A stretch of DNA of 64,000 nt, from positions 1 through 64,000 of the forward strand of contig JBNMLH010000012.1 of the NCBI GenBank assembly GCA_050875145.1. The letters run 5' to 3'. Below the pieces are notes generated by a model. That model had not been told where the DNA came from, searched no databases, and saw only the letters and a list, made by a program, of their open reading frames with translations. The DNA comes from CAG-411 sp050875145. Its GTDB lineage: Bacteria; Bacillota; Clostridia; Lachnospirales; Lachnospiraceae. Below are positions 50,368 to 58,364 of the stretch, piece after piece. The position numbers were made by a program, and so were the translations under genes. Within the stretch, counting starts at the first letter, position 1. Each line of letters opens with the position of its first letter.

Positions 50368-51384
50368 ATGGCAAAGATTTTTTATCAGGAAGATTGTAAC
50401 TTATCTATGTTAGACGGAAAGACAATCGCAATTATCGGTTATGGTAGCCAGGGACATGCACATGCTTTAAATGCAAAAGAATCTGGATGCAACGTTATCA
50501 TCGGTTTATACGAAGGTAGCAAGTCTTGGGCAAAGGCAGAGGCACAGGGATTTAAAGTATATACAGCAGCAGAAGCTGCTAAGAAGGCAGACATCATCAT
50601 GATTCTTATCAATGATGAGAAGCAGGCTGATTTATACAAGAAAGACATTGAGCCAAACTTGGAAGCTGGAAACATGTTAATGTTTGCACATGGTTTCAAT
50701 ATTCACTTTGGATGTATCGTACCTCCTGCAGATGTTGATGTAACAATGATTGCACCTAAGGGACCTGGACATACAGTACGTAGCGAATATCAGGCTGGTA
50801 AGGGTGTACCTTGCTTGATTGCTGTTGAGCAGGATGCTACAGGAAAGGCTCAGGAAATCGCTTTAGCATATGCATTAGCAATTGGTGGTGCAAGAGCTGG
50901 TGTTCTTGAGACAACATTCAGAACAGAGACAGAGACAGATTTATTTGGTGAGCAGGCAGTACTTTGTGGTGGTGTATGCGCATTAATGCAGGCTGGATTT
51001 GAAACATTAGTAGAGGCTGGATACGATCCAAGAAATGCTTATTTTGAGTGTATTCATGAGATGAAGTTAATTGTTGACTTAATTTATCAGTCAGGATTTG
51101 CAGGAATGAGATACTCTATCTCAAATACAGCAGAATATGGTGATTACATCACAGGACCTAAGATTGTTACAGAAGATACAAAGAAAGCTATGAAGAAAGT
51201 ATTGGCTGATATTCAGGATGGTACATTCGCAAAAGAATTCTTATTAGATATGTCAGAAGGTGGAAAACAGGTACACTTTAAGGCTATGAGAAAGCTTGCT
51301 GCAGAGCATCCATCTGAAGTAGTAGGTGAAGAAATTCGTAAGCTTTATAGCTGGAATGGTGAAGATAAGTTAATTAACAACTAA
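50368..51384 (+). CDS. ilvC: Ketol-acid reductoisomerase (class I)
   Basis: The 338-aa protein has the Rossmann motif IAIIGYGSQGHAHALNAKESG (in part), KGPGHTVRSEY, and the knotted C-terminal domain with ETETDLFGEQAVLCGG and YFECIHEMKLIVDLIY. It makes 2,3-dihydroxy-isovalerate in branched-chain amino acid synthesis. The cofactor loop reads GLYEGSKSW, where B. subtilis has GVRQGKSF: the Arg is replaced and a Glu is present. This could shift preference toward NADH; that is inference. ATG 50368 follows AGGAGG. Confidence 0.96.
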   Translation: MAKIFYQEDCNLSMLDGKTIAIIGYGSQGHAHALNAKESGCNVIIGLYEGSKSWAKAEAQGFKVYTAAEAAKKADIIMILINDEKQADLYKKDIEPNLEAGNMLMFAHGFNIHFGCIVPPADVDVTMIAPKGPGHTVRSEYQAGKGVPCLIAVEQDATGKAQEIALAYALAIGGARAGVLETTFRTETETDLFGEQAVLCGGVCALMQAGFETLVEAGYDPRNAYFECIHEMKLIVDLIYQSGFAGMRYSISNTAEYGDYITGPKIVTEDTKKAMKKVLADIQDGTFAKEFLLDMSEGGKQVHFKAMRKLAAEHPSEVVGEEIRKLYSWNGEDKLINN

Positions 51385-51449
51385 TAAGAGATAAATTTTA
51401 AGTAGTATATCACAAGTTGATGTGCAAACTTAAAAAATCAGGTAACTAT

Positions 51450-51499
51450 AAGGAAAGAGGTCTTGCCGTATTGTATGGGTATGTCCTCTTTCCTTTTTT
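51450..51499 (+). terminator. Terminator after ilvC
   Basis: AAGGAAAGAGG and CCTCTTTCCTT pair over 11 bp with a 24-nt loop, followed by a T-run. Confidence 0.88.
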
Positions 51500-51584
51500 G
51501 ATTCAATTTTTGCACAAAAAATAATCTAATAAACAGGGTATCAGAGTAAATTCAGAGAAATAAAGGGAAGTAGCCTGCAATCCA

Positions 51585-51613
51585 TTGACATTAGAAAAAA
51601 TATGTGTTAGATT
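51585..51613 (+). promoter_or_regulatory. Promoter of the L,D-transpeptidase pair
   Basis: TTGACA (51585-51590) and TAGATT (51608-51613) are 17 nt apart, about 84 nt before ATG 51697. Confidence 0.7.
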
Positions 51614-51696
51614 AAAGTGATTTGAATGCTATTATAGTAGTATTTTCAAGGTTCGTGAATGAAAAGAAGATAAAGTAGATGGAAGAGGGAAGAAAA

Positions 51697-53205
51697 ATGA
51701 TTGGGAAAAAAAGTGCAAAACAGACTACAAAGATTGTAGGTATCGTAGTTGGAATTGTATGCGTATGTATGGTATGTTTAATTGGGGGATTTAAATTGTA
51801 CTATATGAATCGATGGTATCCCAATACGACAATTAATGGGTTGGATGTATCTGGAAAAAAGTTTGCAGCCTCGGAAAAGATGATGCAGGATTATATTGCA
51901 TCTTATCAATTAACTATTACTGGTAGAGATAAAGGAAAACTGGTTATTAGCGGAAAGCAGATTGATTTGACGGTGGATTACAAATCTAAATTTAATGAGA
52001 TATATAAAGGGCAAAAGAAAGCATCTTTTTTGCCGGATTTTAAACAAAAAGATTATGAGCAGGAAATCGTAGCTACCTATTCCAAGAAAAAGGTAGATGA
52101 GATAATAAAAAATGCATCTATCGTAAAAGGTGACGACAAGTATCAGATCGTAAAGCCTAAAAGTGCATATGTACAATATAATGAATCCGATGGATATGGA
52201 GAAATTATAGAAGAAGAAATGGGAAATAAGCTTGTGGTAGGTCAGTTTTTACCAGTTGTTTATGAAGCAATCGCATCCATGGATACAAAATTAGATTTGA
52301 CAAAAGATGCATATCAGGATGTATATAAAAAGCCGAAATTTACGTCTGAAGATGAGATACTTCAAACACAATATAATATCTATAATACATATTTGTTAAA
52401 CTGGATTAATTGGGATATGGGAGATGATGTTACAGAATCTATTACTCCATCCGAGATAAAAGATTGGTTGCATATTTCTAAAAATGGAAGCGTAGAATTA
52501 AATGAAGAAGCTATGAGTGAATGGATTGAAAATTTCTGCAAGAAATATAAGACAGAGGGAATGACCAGAACGTTTACAACGCATAGTGGCAAAAAGATTC
52601 AGGTTGAAGGTGGTGACTATGGCTGGAGATTGGATTATGATGCCATTGTAAAACAGGTTAAAAAGTTGATAAAGAGAAAAGGTCAGAAGAGACAGGAAAA
52701 AGTTAAAGCATATATGGCAGATACTTCACAGAAAAATAAAGAAGCACTTACAACAAATTTGAAACCAATATATAGTAATACTGCATTCCAAAAGGATAAC
52801 GGTTCAGGAGTGGACTGGGATACGAATAATTACAGTGAAGTGGATTTAACAGCACAGATGGTTTATGTATATAAAGATGGAGAATTGGCGTACTCTACCA
52901 AATGTGTGACGGGATTGGCAACAGACCCCGAGAGAGCAACTAGAACCGGTTGCTACTATATTAAAGATAAAAAAGAAGAGTATGTTTTAGTGGGAGAAGA
53001 TTATGAAACTCCAACTAAATATTGGGTGAGAATTATGTGGACAGGAACTGGCTATCATTATTTACAGCGTAGTGACTGGTCGAATTGGTCTCCAGAGATA
53101 TATAAAACCAGAGGGTCACATGGATGTATCAATTTGCAACTGGAAGATGCAAAAAGCGTTTATGATTTGGTAAAATTAGGAGATGCAGTATTTATTCATA
53201 ATTAA
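51697..53205 (+). CDS. L,D-transpeptidase with N-terminal membrane anchor (502 aa)
   Basis: An N-terminal transmembrane helix (about residues 14-36) anchors the protein. PNTTINGLDVSGKK and the next ~200 residues resemble the PG-binding_4 type region seen in such enzymes. The C-terminal YkuD domain has the catalytic motif SHGCINL (Cys about 475) with the preceding His in the TGYHYL region. It forms 3-3 cross-links or attaches proteins to peptidoglycan outside the membrane. ATG 51697 has GAGGGA upstream; ATG 51679 is an alternative. A second L,D-transpeptidase follows after 89 nt. Confidence 0.9.
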   Translation: MIGKKSAKQTTKIVGIVVGIVCVCMVCLIGGFKLYYMNRWYPNTTINGLDVSGKKFAASEKMMQDYIASYQLTITGRDKGKLVISGKQIDLTVDYKSKFNEIYKGQKKASFLPDFKQKDYEQEIVATYSKKKVDEIIKNASIVKGDDKYQIVKPKSAYVQYNESDGYGEIIEEEMGNKLVVGQFLPVVYEAIASMDTKLDLTKDAYQDVYKKPKFTSEDEILQTQYNIYNTYLLNWINWDMGDDVTESITPSEIKDWLHISKNGSVELNEEAMSEWIENFCKKYKTEGMTRTFTTHSGKKIQVEGGDYGWRLDYDAIVKQVKKLIKRKGQKRQEKVKAYMADTSQKNKEALTTNLKPIYSNTAFQKDNGSGVDWDTNNYSEVDLTAQMVYVYKDGELAYSTKCVTGLATDPERATRTGCYYIKDKKEEYVLVGEDYETPTKYWVRIMWTGTGYHYLQRSDWSNWSPEIYKTRGSHGCINLQLEDAKSVYDLVKLGDAVFIHN

Positions 53206-53294
53206 GAGTAATATTTCTGTCGGGGGAAAATTAGGGTTAGCAAAATGATTTAACGGCAGAATTGTTACAAAATAAAAGAAGAAAGGATAAAAAA

Positions 53295-55403
53295 ATGACA
53301 AAGCAATTAAAACAAAAAGGAATTATTGTCTGGGTGGCAATGCTTGCGTTGATTATGGTGGCAGGAATAAATGTAATTCATGTACAAGCCAAAGCAAAAT
53401 CACAGCAGGATTATCAATTTAATGTTACAACAGACCGTACAGAAGGGGTATGTAATTATAAGTTGTCTGGTATCTCGCTTGGAGATATTGACACAGTTGA
53501 AGTGAAGGCTTATTATCAGACCAATGGAAAAACAGTGGTAGGTTATGACGAAAATATTGTACTGAGCAATCAAAATGTATCAAACAATGTATTATCTGGT
53601 AGTTTTTCTATGGATGATTTCAGTAGCTTTGCCTATGAAAAGTATACGGTAAGTTGTACCATTGGTGATGTAACAGTTGTAGCAGACAACAATTGCGATT
53701 TTAGTGTTCATTCTGACAAATATAAACTGACTATGGACACAAAAAAAGCGGCTACGACAAGAAAAGCTACCTTGACAATAACCGATAGTGACCAAAACGT
53801 AGTTATTCCTGGAAAAGATAATAAAGTAGCTCTTTATGTATGGGAAAAAGGCAGCAAAGAAAGCAAGGCAGTACAGGTAGGAGAGGTAAAAGCAATTACG
53901 ACTGGAAATATGTCTTGGAACGTAGATGTTGCTTCTATATGTAAAAATAGTGGTACTTTTTATGCAAAGGCTGTTTTAACAAGTGGAAATAAAACAAAGA
54001 AGCTTACAACTGTAACTTTCAGTGTAAATCCAACCGTAACTTCTTTTACAACAGCTAAGACCGCAGCATTAGATAAGAAAGCATCTTTTTCTGCAACGTT
54101 AAAAGGACTTAGCAATCCAACTGGTGTAAAAAAAGTAACATTTTATGTGTATAACAATAATGGAAAATTTGTTTATAAAAAGGACGCAATAAATAAAGGA
54201 AATAAAACCTATTATGGGGAGATTAGTTTAAAAGCGTTATCCTATAATTTAGGCAAATATACAATCAAAGCGCAGATTACGGATGATAATGGAAAGAACT
54301 TTTTCTTGGAAAAGACAACAAGTGTGGACGAAAGTGCAACAGCCAAAAAAATGGTAGTTCAAAAAAATAAGAAAAGTTGTTCCAGTACCTTTAAATTAAA
54401 AGGTGCATATATACCAGGAAGTGTAAAAAAAGTAAAGTTTTATGTATACTATAAGAAGAATGGAAAATTCAGATTATTAGATAAAGTAAATGCAACTTAT
54501 ATTGCAAAATCAGATGTGTACAAAGCTACAAATCCAAACAAGTATGCAGGAAGCTATAAGATATGTGCCTATGGAACTGCTAAGTGGGGCAGTGAAGTGT
54601 TATTAAAAACACAGACAGTAAAGGTATCAAAATCAGAAGCAGCTAAGAATGGCTGGTATTATGAAAAATACAATGGAAAGACGTATAAATTCTACTACAT
54701 AAATGGTGTGAAACAGAAGGATTTAACAAAAATTCTTGGCTTAAAATATAGTTCATCTTCAAATGTAAATAAGTTTTACATTGAATTGAATCGTGCAGCA
54801 TGTTGTGTTACTGTATACGCATATGATTCTGCAAAGAAAAAATACATCATTCCTGTAAAAACATTTACAGTTTCTGTTGGAAGGGATACGGCAACCACTG
54901 CAGGTGCGGGAGGGTTACATACAAATTCCTCTTATACACCACTTGGTACCTATTCAATTTGTTCCAACGGAACCAGTGTAAAATATACATTGAAGCCTAT
55001 GTATGAGCCAGATGGAAGTACTTGCTATGCCAGATGGACCTCTCATGTAGTAGGAAATGTATATTTCCATGCGATAGCGGTAGGAAGCCAGTCACACTAT
55101 GCATTAAATCCAAATAACTATAATCGTTTGGGTTCTGCTGCATCAGCAGGTTGTATCCGTATGACAGTAGCAGATGCAAAATGGCTTTATGATTATGCTT
55201 CTGCAGGCTCTATAGTAAAGATTGTAAAAGGAGACAGTTCACATCCAGGACCGCTTGGAAAGAATAAAACAATCAAGATTGCAAGTTCTATTCATTATGA
55301 TCCAACTGACCCTGAAGTACCAGATTCAAGAAAGAAGAAAGATTATAAGGCAGGATTGATCAGTGGATATATGACAAAGAGTGGGAAAAAAGTAGGATAT
55401 TAA
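53295..55403 (+). CDS. Secreted L,D-transpeptidase with GBS Bsp-like repeats (702 aa)
   Basis: A signal peptide (residues 1-35, ending VQAKA) is followed by Ig-like repeats of the GBS_Bsp type at about 40-460 (three or four copies with VKKVxFYVY and GxYxIxAxxTDxxG motifs). A C-terminal YkuD domain (about 480-660) has FHAIAVGSQ and the catalytic SAGCIRM (Cys about 620). It probably acts on peptidoglycan cross-links. Start is ATG 53295 after AAAGGA; the TTG at 53262 has no SD. It is not closely related to the preceding transpeptidase outside the catalytic domain. Confidence 0.9.
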   Translation: MTKQLKQKGIIVWVAMLALIMVAGINVIHVQAKAKSQQDYQFNVTTDRTEGVCNYKLSGISLGDIDTVEVKAYYQTNGKTVVGYDENIVLSNQNVSNNVLSGSFSMDDFSSFAYEKYTVSCTIGDVTVVADNNCDFSVHSDKYKLTMDTKKAATTRKATLTITDSDQNVVIPGKDNKVALYVWEKGSKESKAVQVGEVKAITTGNMSWNVDVASICKNSGTFYAKAVLTSGNKTKKLTTVTFSVNPTVTSFTTAKTAALDKKASFSATLKGLSNPTGVKKVTFYVYNNNGKFVYKKDAINKGNKTYYGEISLKALSYNLGKYTIKAQITDDNGKNFFLEKTTSVDESATAKKMVVQKNKKSCSSTFKLKGAYIPGSVKKVKFYVYYKKNGKFRLLDKVNATYIAKSDVYKATNPNKYAGSYKICAYGTAKWGSEVLLKTQTVKVSKSEAAKNGWYYEKYNGKTYKFYYINGVKQKDLTKILGLKYSSSSNVNKFYIELNRAACCVTVYAYDSAKKKYIIPVKTFTVSVGRDTATTAGAGGLHTNSSYTPLGTYSICSNGTSVKYTLKPMYEPDGSTCYARWTSHVVGNVYFHAIAVGSQSHYALNPNNYNRLGSAASAGCIRMTVADAKWLYDYASAGSIVKIVKGDSSHPGPLGKNKTIKIASSIHYDPTDPEVPDSRKKKDYKAGLISGYMTKSGKKVGY

Positions 55404-55459
55404 TTGCAACAAAAGAGTTGAAAGAATAGATTTGATAAAACATTAAAATATGGTCAAAG

Positions 55460-55491
55460 AAAAAGGATTGTATAAATACAATCCTTTTTTT
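55460..55491 (+). terminator. Terminator after the second L,D-transpeptidase gene
   Basis: AAAAAGGATTGTA and TACAATCCTTTTT form a 13-bp perfect stem with a 4-nt loop and a T-run. Confidence 0.93.
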
Positions 55492-55502
55492 GATATACCC
55501 AT

Positions 55503-55530
55503 TGAATAAAGAGAATTTCTATGCTATGAT
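55503..55530 (+). promoter_or_regulatory. Promoter of the phosphatase-kinase operon
   Basis: TTGAAT (55503-55508) and TATGAT (55525-55530) are spaced 16 nt, about 60 nt before ATG 55591. Confidence 0.6.
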
Positions 55531-55590
55531 ATATGAGGATTTTTCTACATAGTAGAGAACAAATGGACAGAAAAAGATTGGAAGATTAAT

Positions 55591-56394
55591 ATGAAAAGTA
55601 TCAATATTATATGCTCAGATATTGGAACAAAAGAAATACATAATCAGGATGCTGCCTGTATCAAAAGAGCTAAGACATCCATTGGTATGATTACAATGGG
55701 AATTGTTTGCGATGGAGTCAATGGTATGGAGCAGGGAGAGGTGGCGAGTGCAGCCATTGTAGATGAATTTAGTATGTGGTTTGAACGGGAATTACCTGTT
55801 CTTTTAGAAGAACATATTGTGGAGAAGGAAGAACGCTTGTGGAAAGAAGTTATCCAGGCAGTAAAAACGTCTTGGAAAAATAAACTACAAGAGGTTCATA
55901 GCAGTATCCGACAATATGGAGAAGGAAGAAAGATTTCGATTGGAAGTACCTTTACAGGGGTATTACTTTTTGATGAATTTTGCTGTATGATCATGCATGT
56001 TGGAGATAGTCGTGTATACAAGATTACTGACACTGTAGAAAAGATTACAGTAGATCAGACATTAGCAGAACGTGAGATTGAACGTGGAAGTGTTACAAGA
56101 CAGGAAGCTATGACACAGGGAATGCAGAATGTACTTTTACAATGTGTGGGTGGCTCCAGAAATATTCAACCGGATGTAATGATTGATTATTTTGATTCGG
56201 AAGCTATTTATTTATTATGTACAGACGGTTTTTGGAGAACCGTAAAACAGAACGACTTGCAGAAGATTAGTATATACAGAGAGAATGGACAGGAAGGTTT
56301 AGAGGATTATTTAAAAGACTTAATAGAACAGTTAAAAATTGACGGAGAAGATGATAATATAACTGTAGTTGCAATTACGAATGAAGAACGATGA
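55591..56394 (+). CDS. PP2C-family serine/threonine phosphatase (267 aa)
   Basis: The PP2C metal-binding acidic residues are present in order: SDIGTKEIHNQDA, CDGVNGMEQGEVAS, HVGDSRVYKI, LCTDGFW and DDNITVVAI. It removes phosphate from Ser/Thr residues, probably those set by the kinase encoded next. There are no membrane segments. ATG 55591 has only a weak SD (TTGGAAG). The phosphatase-kinase order is common in Gram-positive cell-wall and division signalling. Confidence 0.92.
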   Translation: MKSINIICSDIGTKEIHNQDAACIKRAKTSIGMITMGIVCDGVNGMEQGEVASAAIVDEFSMWFERELPVLLEEHIVEKEERLWKEVIQAVKTSWKNKLQEVHSSIRQYGEGRKISIGSTFTGVLLFDEFCCMIMHVGDSRVYKITDTVEKITVDQTLAEREIERGSVTRQEAMTQGMQNVLLQCVGGSRNIQPDVMIDYFDSEAIYLLCTDGFWRTVKQNDLQKISIYRENGQEGLEDYLKDLIEQLKIDGEDDNITVVAITNEER

Positions 56395-56499
56395 GAGACT
56401 CAGAATATGTAACAGATTAGCGATTTACAATTTTCAGATAAATTATAAATCATTTTAAGGGACTGTTACTAGGGATTTCATGGTTAGGAGGACAGTAAT

Positions 56500-57753
56500 T
56501 TGATATCGAATAATAGTATAAACAATAGATATATATTGCAATACGAGATCGGTAGAGGTGGTATGTCAAAAGTCTATCTGGCTCGTGATATCAAACTGAA
56601 TATGGATTGGGCAATTAAAGTTATGGACGTGTCAAATAAAAGTGGACATGCACAAATATACAAAATTGCTACCGAAAAGGAAATCTCATTGCTCAAGCAG
56701 CTCAAACATCCAGCATTGCCTCGTATTGTAGATTATTTTCTGGAAGATGAAAAGATGTATATCGTCATGGATTACATCGAGGGGATTACGCTTAGTGAAA
56801 AACTAGAAAGAGAAGGCAAGCAAAAACAGGAAGATGTATTGAGATGGATGCGGGCGGTATGTGACGTATTAAATTACTTGCATACACGAAAAGATGCGAT
56901 TATTTATCGAGATATAAAACCATCGAATATTATGCTTACGCCAGAAGGGGACATTAAGCTGATTGACTTTGGAATTGCACGTACTTACAAATCCTCCAGC
57001 AATAGCGATACAGAGTATCTTGGTTCCAGAGGGTATGCGGCACCGGAACAGTGTTCTAAATCAGGACAGTCAGATGCCAGAACGGATATTTACGGAGTGG
57101 GTGCTACTATGTATCACCTACTTACAGGCAAACATCCGGATCAACCACCCTATGAGTTTTATCCGATACGAAAATGGGACAAATCTTTTTCCAGAGGGGT
57201 ACAACAGATTGTACAGAAATGTGTTATGACCGATCCACAATATCGTTATCAGACCGCATATGATGTAATTGATGCAATTGATAATTTTAAAACAGAGGAT
57301 CAGAGAAAATTTGCAAAGCTTGCGTTTACTGGTATGATTGGTGTAGCGGCACTGGGAGTAATTAGTGCAACTGTGACGAAACTTGCCTTGGGAGAGCGTG
57401 CAGGATGGTTTTTCATATTAGATGCCATTCTTCTATTATTACTTTTTAGCATGATAGTTTTTATGGATATGAAACATATCTGGTGTTGGTTCGTAGGAAA
57501 AGAAGACAAGGAAATTATGAAGTCTAAGAGAGAGCCCATCGAACCTGCCCGAATAAGTAGTACACAGGAATTAGACAAAATGAAGGGAAATATACATTAC
57601 AAAACCTATGATGCAGGTACAGAGACAATTAAATTAGGAGATAAAAGGACAAACAGAGTCAATAAATATTTTCAGTTCTATGTCGTTACAAGCATGAAAT
57701 CAGCTGGCATTCAGGAATATTCAGAGGAAGGAGTAAACGATGAGTGGGAATGA
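56500..57753 (+). CDS. Membrane-anchored Ser/Thr protein kinase (417 aa)
   Basis: The kinase domain (about residues 10-265) has the glycine loop IGRGGMSKVYLAR, the catalytic Lys in WAIKVMD, YRDIKPSNIML, DFGIART, and GYAAPEQ. Two hydrophobic segments follow (about 270-320; GMIGVAALGVISATV and FFILDAILLLLLFSM). The remainder is cytoplasmic. It has no PASTA repeats, unlike PrkC. Start is TTG 56500 after AGGAGG. The last codons overlap the next gene by 14 nt. Confidence 0.92.
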   Translation: MISNNSINNRYILQYEIGRGGMSKVYLARDIKLNMDWAIKVMDVSNKSGHAQIYKIATEKEISLLKQLKHPALPRIVDYFLEDEKMYIVMDYIEGITLSEKLEREGKQKQEDVLRWMRAVCDVLNYLHTRKDAIIYRDIKPSNIMLTPEGDIKLIDFGIARTYKSSSNSDTEYLGSRGYAAPEQCSKSGQSDARTDIYGVGATMYHLLTGKHPDQPPYEFYPIRKWDKSFSRGVQQIVQKCVMTDPQYRYQTAYDVIDAIDNFKTEDQRKFAKLAFTGMIGVAALGVISATVTKLALGERAGWFFILDAILLLLLFSMIVFMDMKHIWCWFVGKEDKEIMKSKREPIEPARISSTQELDKMKGNIHYKTYDAGTETIKLGDKRTNRVNKYFQFYVVTSMKSAGIQEYSEEGVNDEWE

Positions 57754-58291
57754 CAAACAAAACGCACAGGATACAAAAGAAAAACTAGGTGCTGTTTTGG
57801 ATGATGAATACCAGGGAAAAGAAGTGGTATTTATTGCTTTTGATAAGGAGAAAACATCCGTTACTTTAGATGATAATTTTGTAATCATAGAAGCAATAGA
57901 GAAAAGGGAAAAAATGGTAAAAGTAGCAGCGGCCATTTTTTCTTTGCTATGTTTGCTTGCTATTATATGTGCCAGCATTTTTTTGATGGTTTCTGATAGC
58001 AGAAATGCAAATAATGGTCAATCTATTTTAGCAGAAGCATCTGGTGGAGGGATAGAAAATATTCCGATTCCGTCAATGGAAGTGACGAAGGCACCAACGT
58101 TAAAGCCAACCAGAAAGCCTACACCAAAACCGACCAAAAGACCTACATCAAAACCAACACAGCAGGTAATTACACCAAAACCTGTTACAGAGCCACCTCG
58201 TCAAACCGCGGCACCAAAAGTAACACAAAAGCCGAAAGATGATGATGTATTTATAGAGGATAAGAAACCGGATGACGTGTTTGTATATTAA
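57740..58291 (+). CDS. Small membrane protein with Pro/Thr/Lys-rich tail (183 aa)
   Basis: A ~60-residue cytoplasmic part, one transmembrane helix (about 61-84; AAAIFSLLCLLAIICASIFLM) and an extracytoplasmic tail rich in PTxKPT units (about 115-170) can be seen. The end is acidic (DDDVFIEDKKPDDVFVY). The start overlaps the kinase gene by 14 nt, so it is translated with it. It may be a kinase substrate or a wall-sensing partner; no family was recognised. Confidence 0.75.
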   Translation: MSGNDKQNAQDTKEKLGAVLDDEYQGKEVVFIAFDKEKTSVTLDDNFVIIEAIEKREKMVKVAAAIFSLLCLLAIICASIFLMVSDSRNANNGQSILAEASGGGIENIPIPSMEVTKAPTLKPTRKPTPKPTKRPTSKPTQQVITPKPVTEPPRQTAAPKVTQKPKDDDVFIEDKKPDDVFVY

Positions 58292-58320
58292 AATATAAAA
58301 TTTTATATAGTTTGCATGAC

Positions 58321-58357
58321 AAAAGAGCCTGTCTCATTTACGAGACAGGCTCTTTTT
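58321..58357. terminator. Bidirectional terminator
   Basis: AAAAGAGCCTGTCTC and GAGACAGGCTCTTTT form a 15-bp perfect stem with a 6-nt loop between convergent genes. Confidence 0.95.
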
Positions 58358-58364
58358 GAAAGTA

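Larger units (their letters stand above)
51385..51696. other. Intergenic region after ilvC
   Basis: It holds the ilvC terminator and the promoter of the L,D-transpeptidase gene, listed separately. The remaining sequence shows no ORF or strong structure. Confidence 0.6.
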
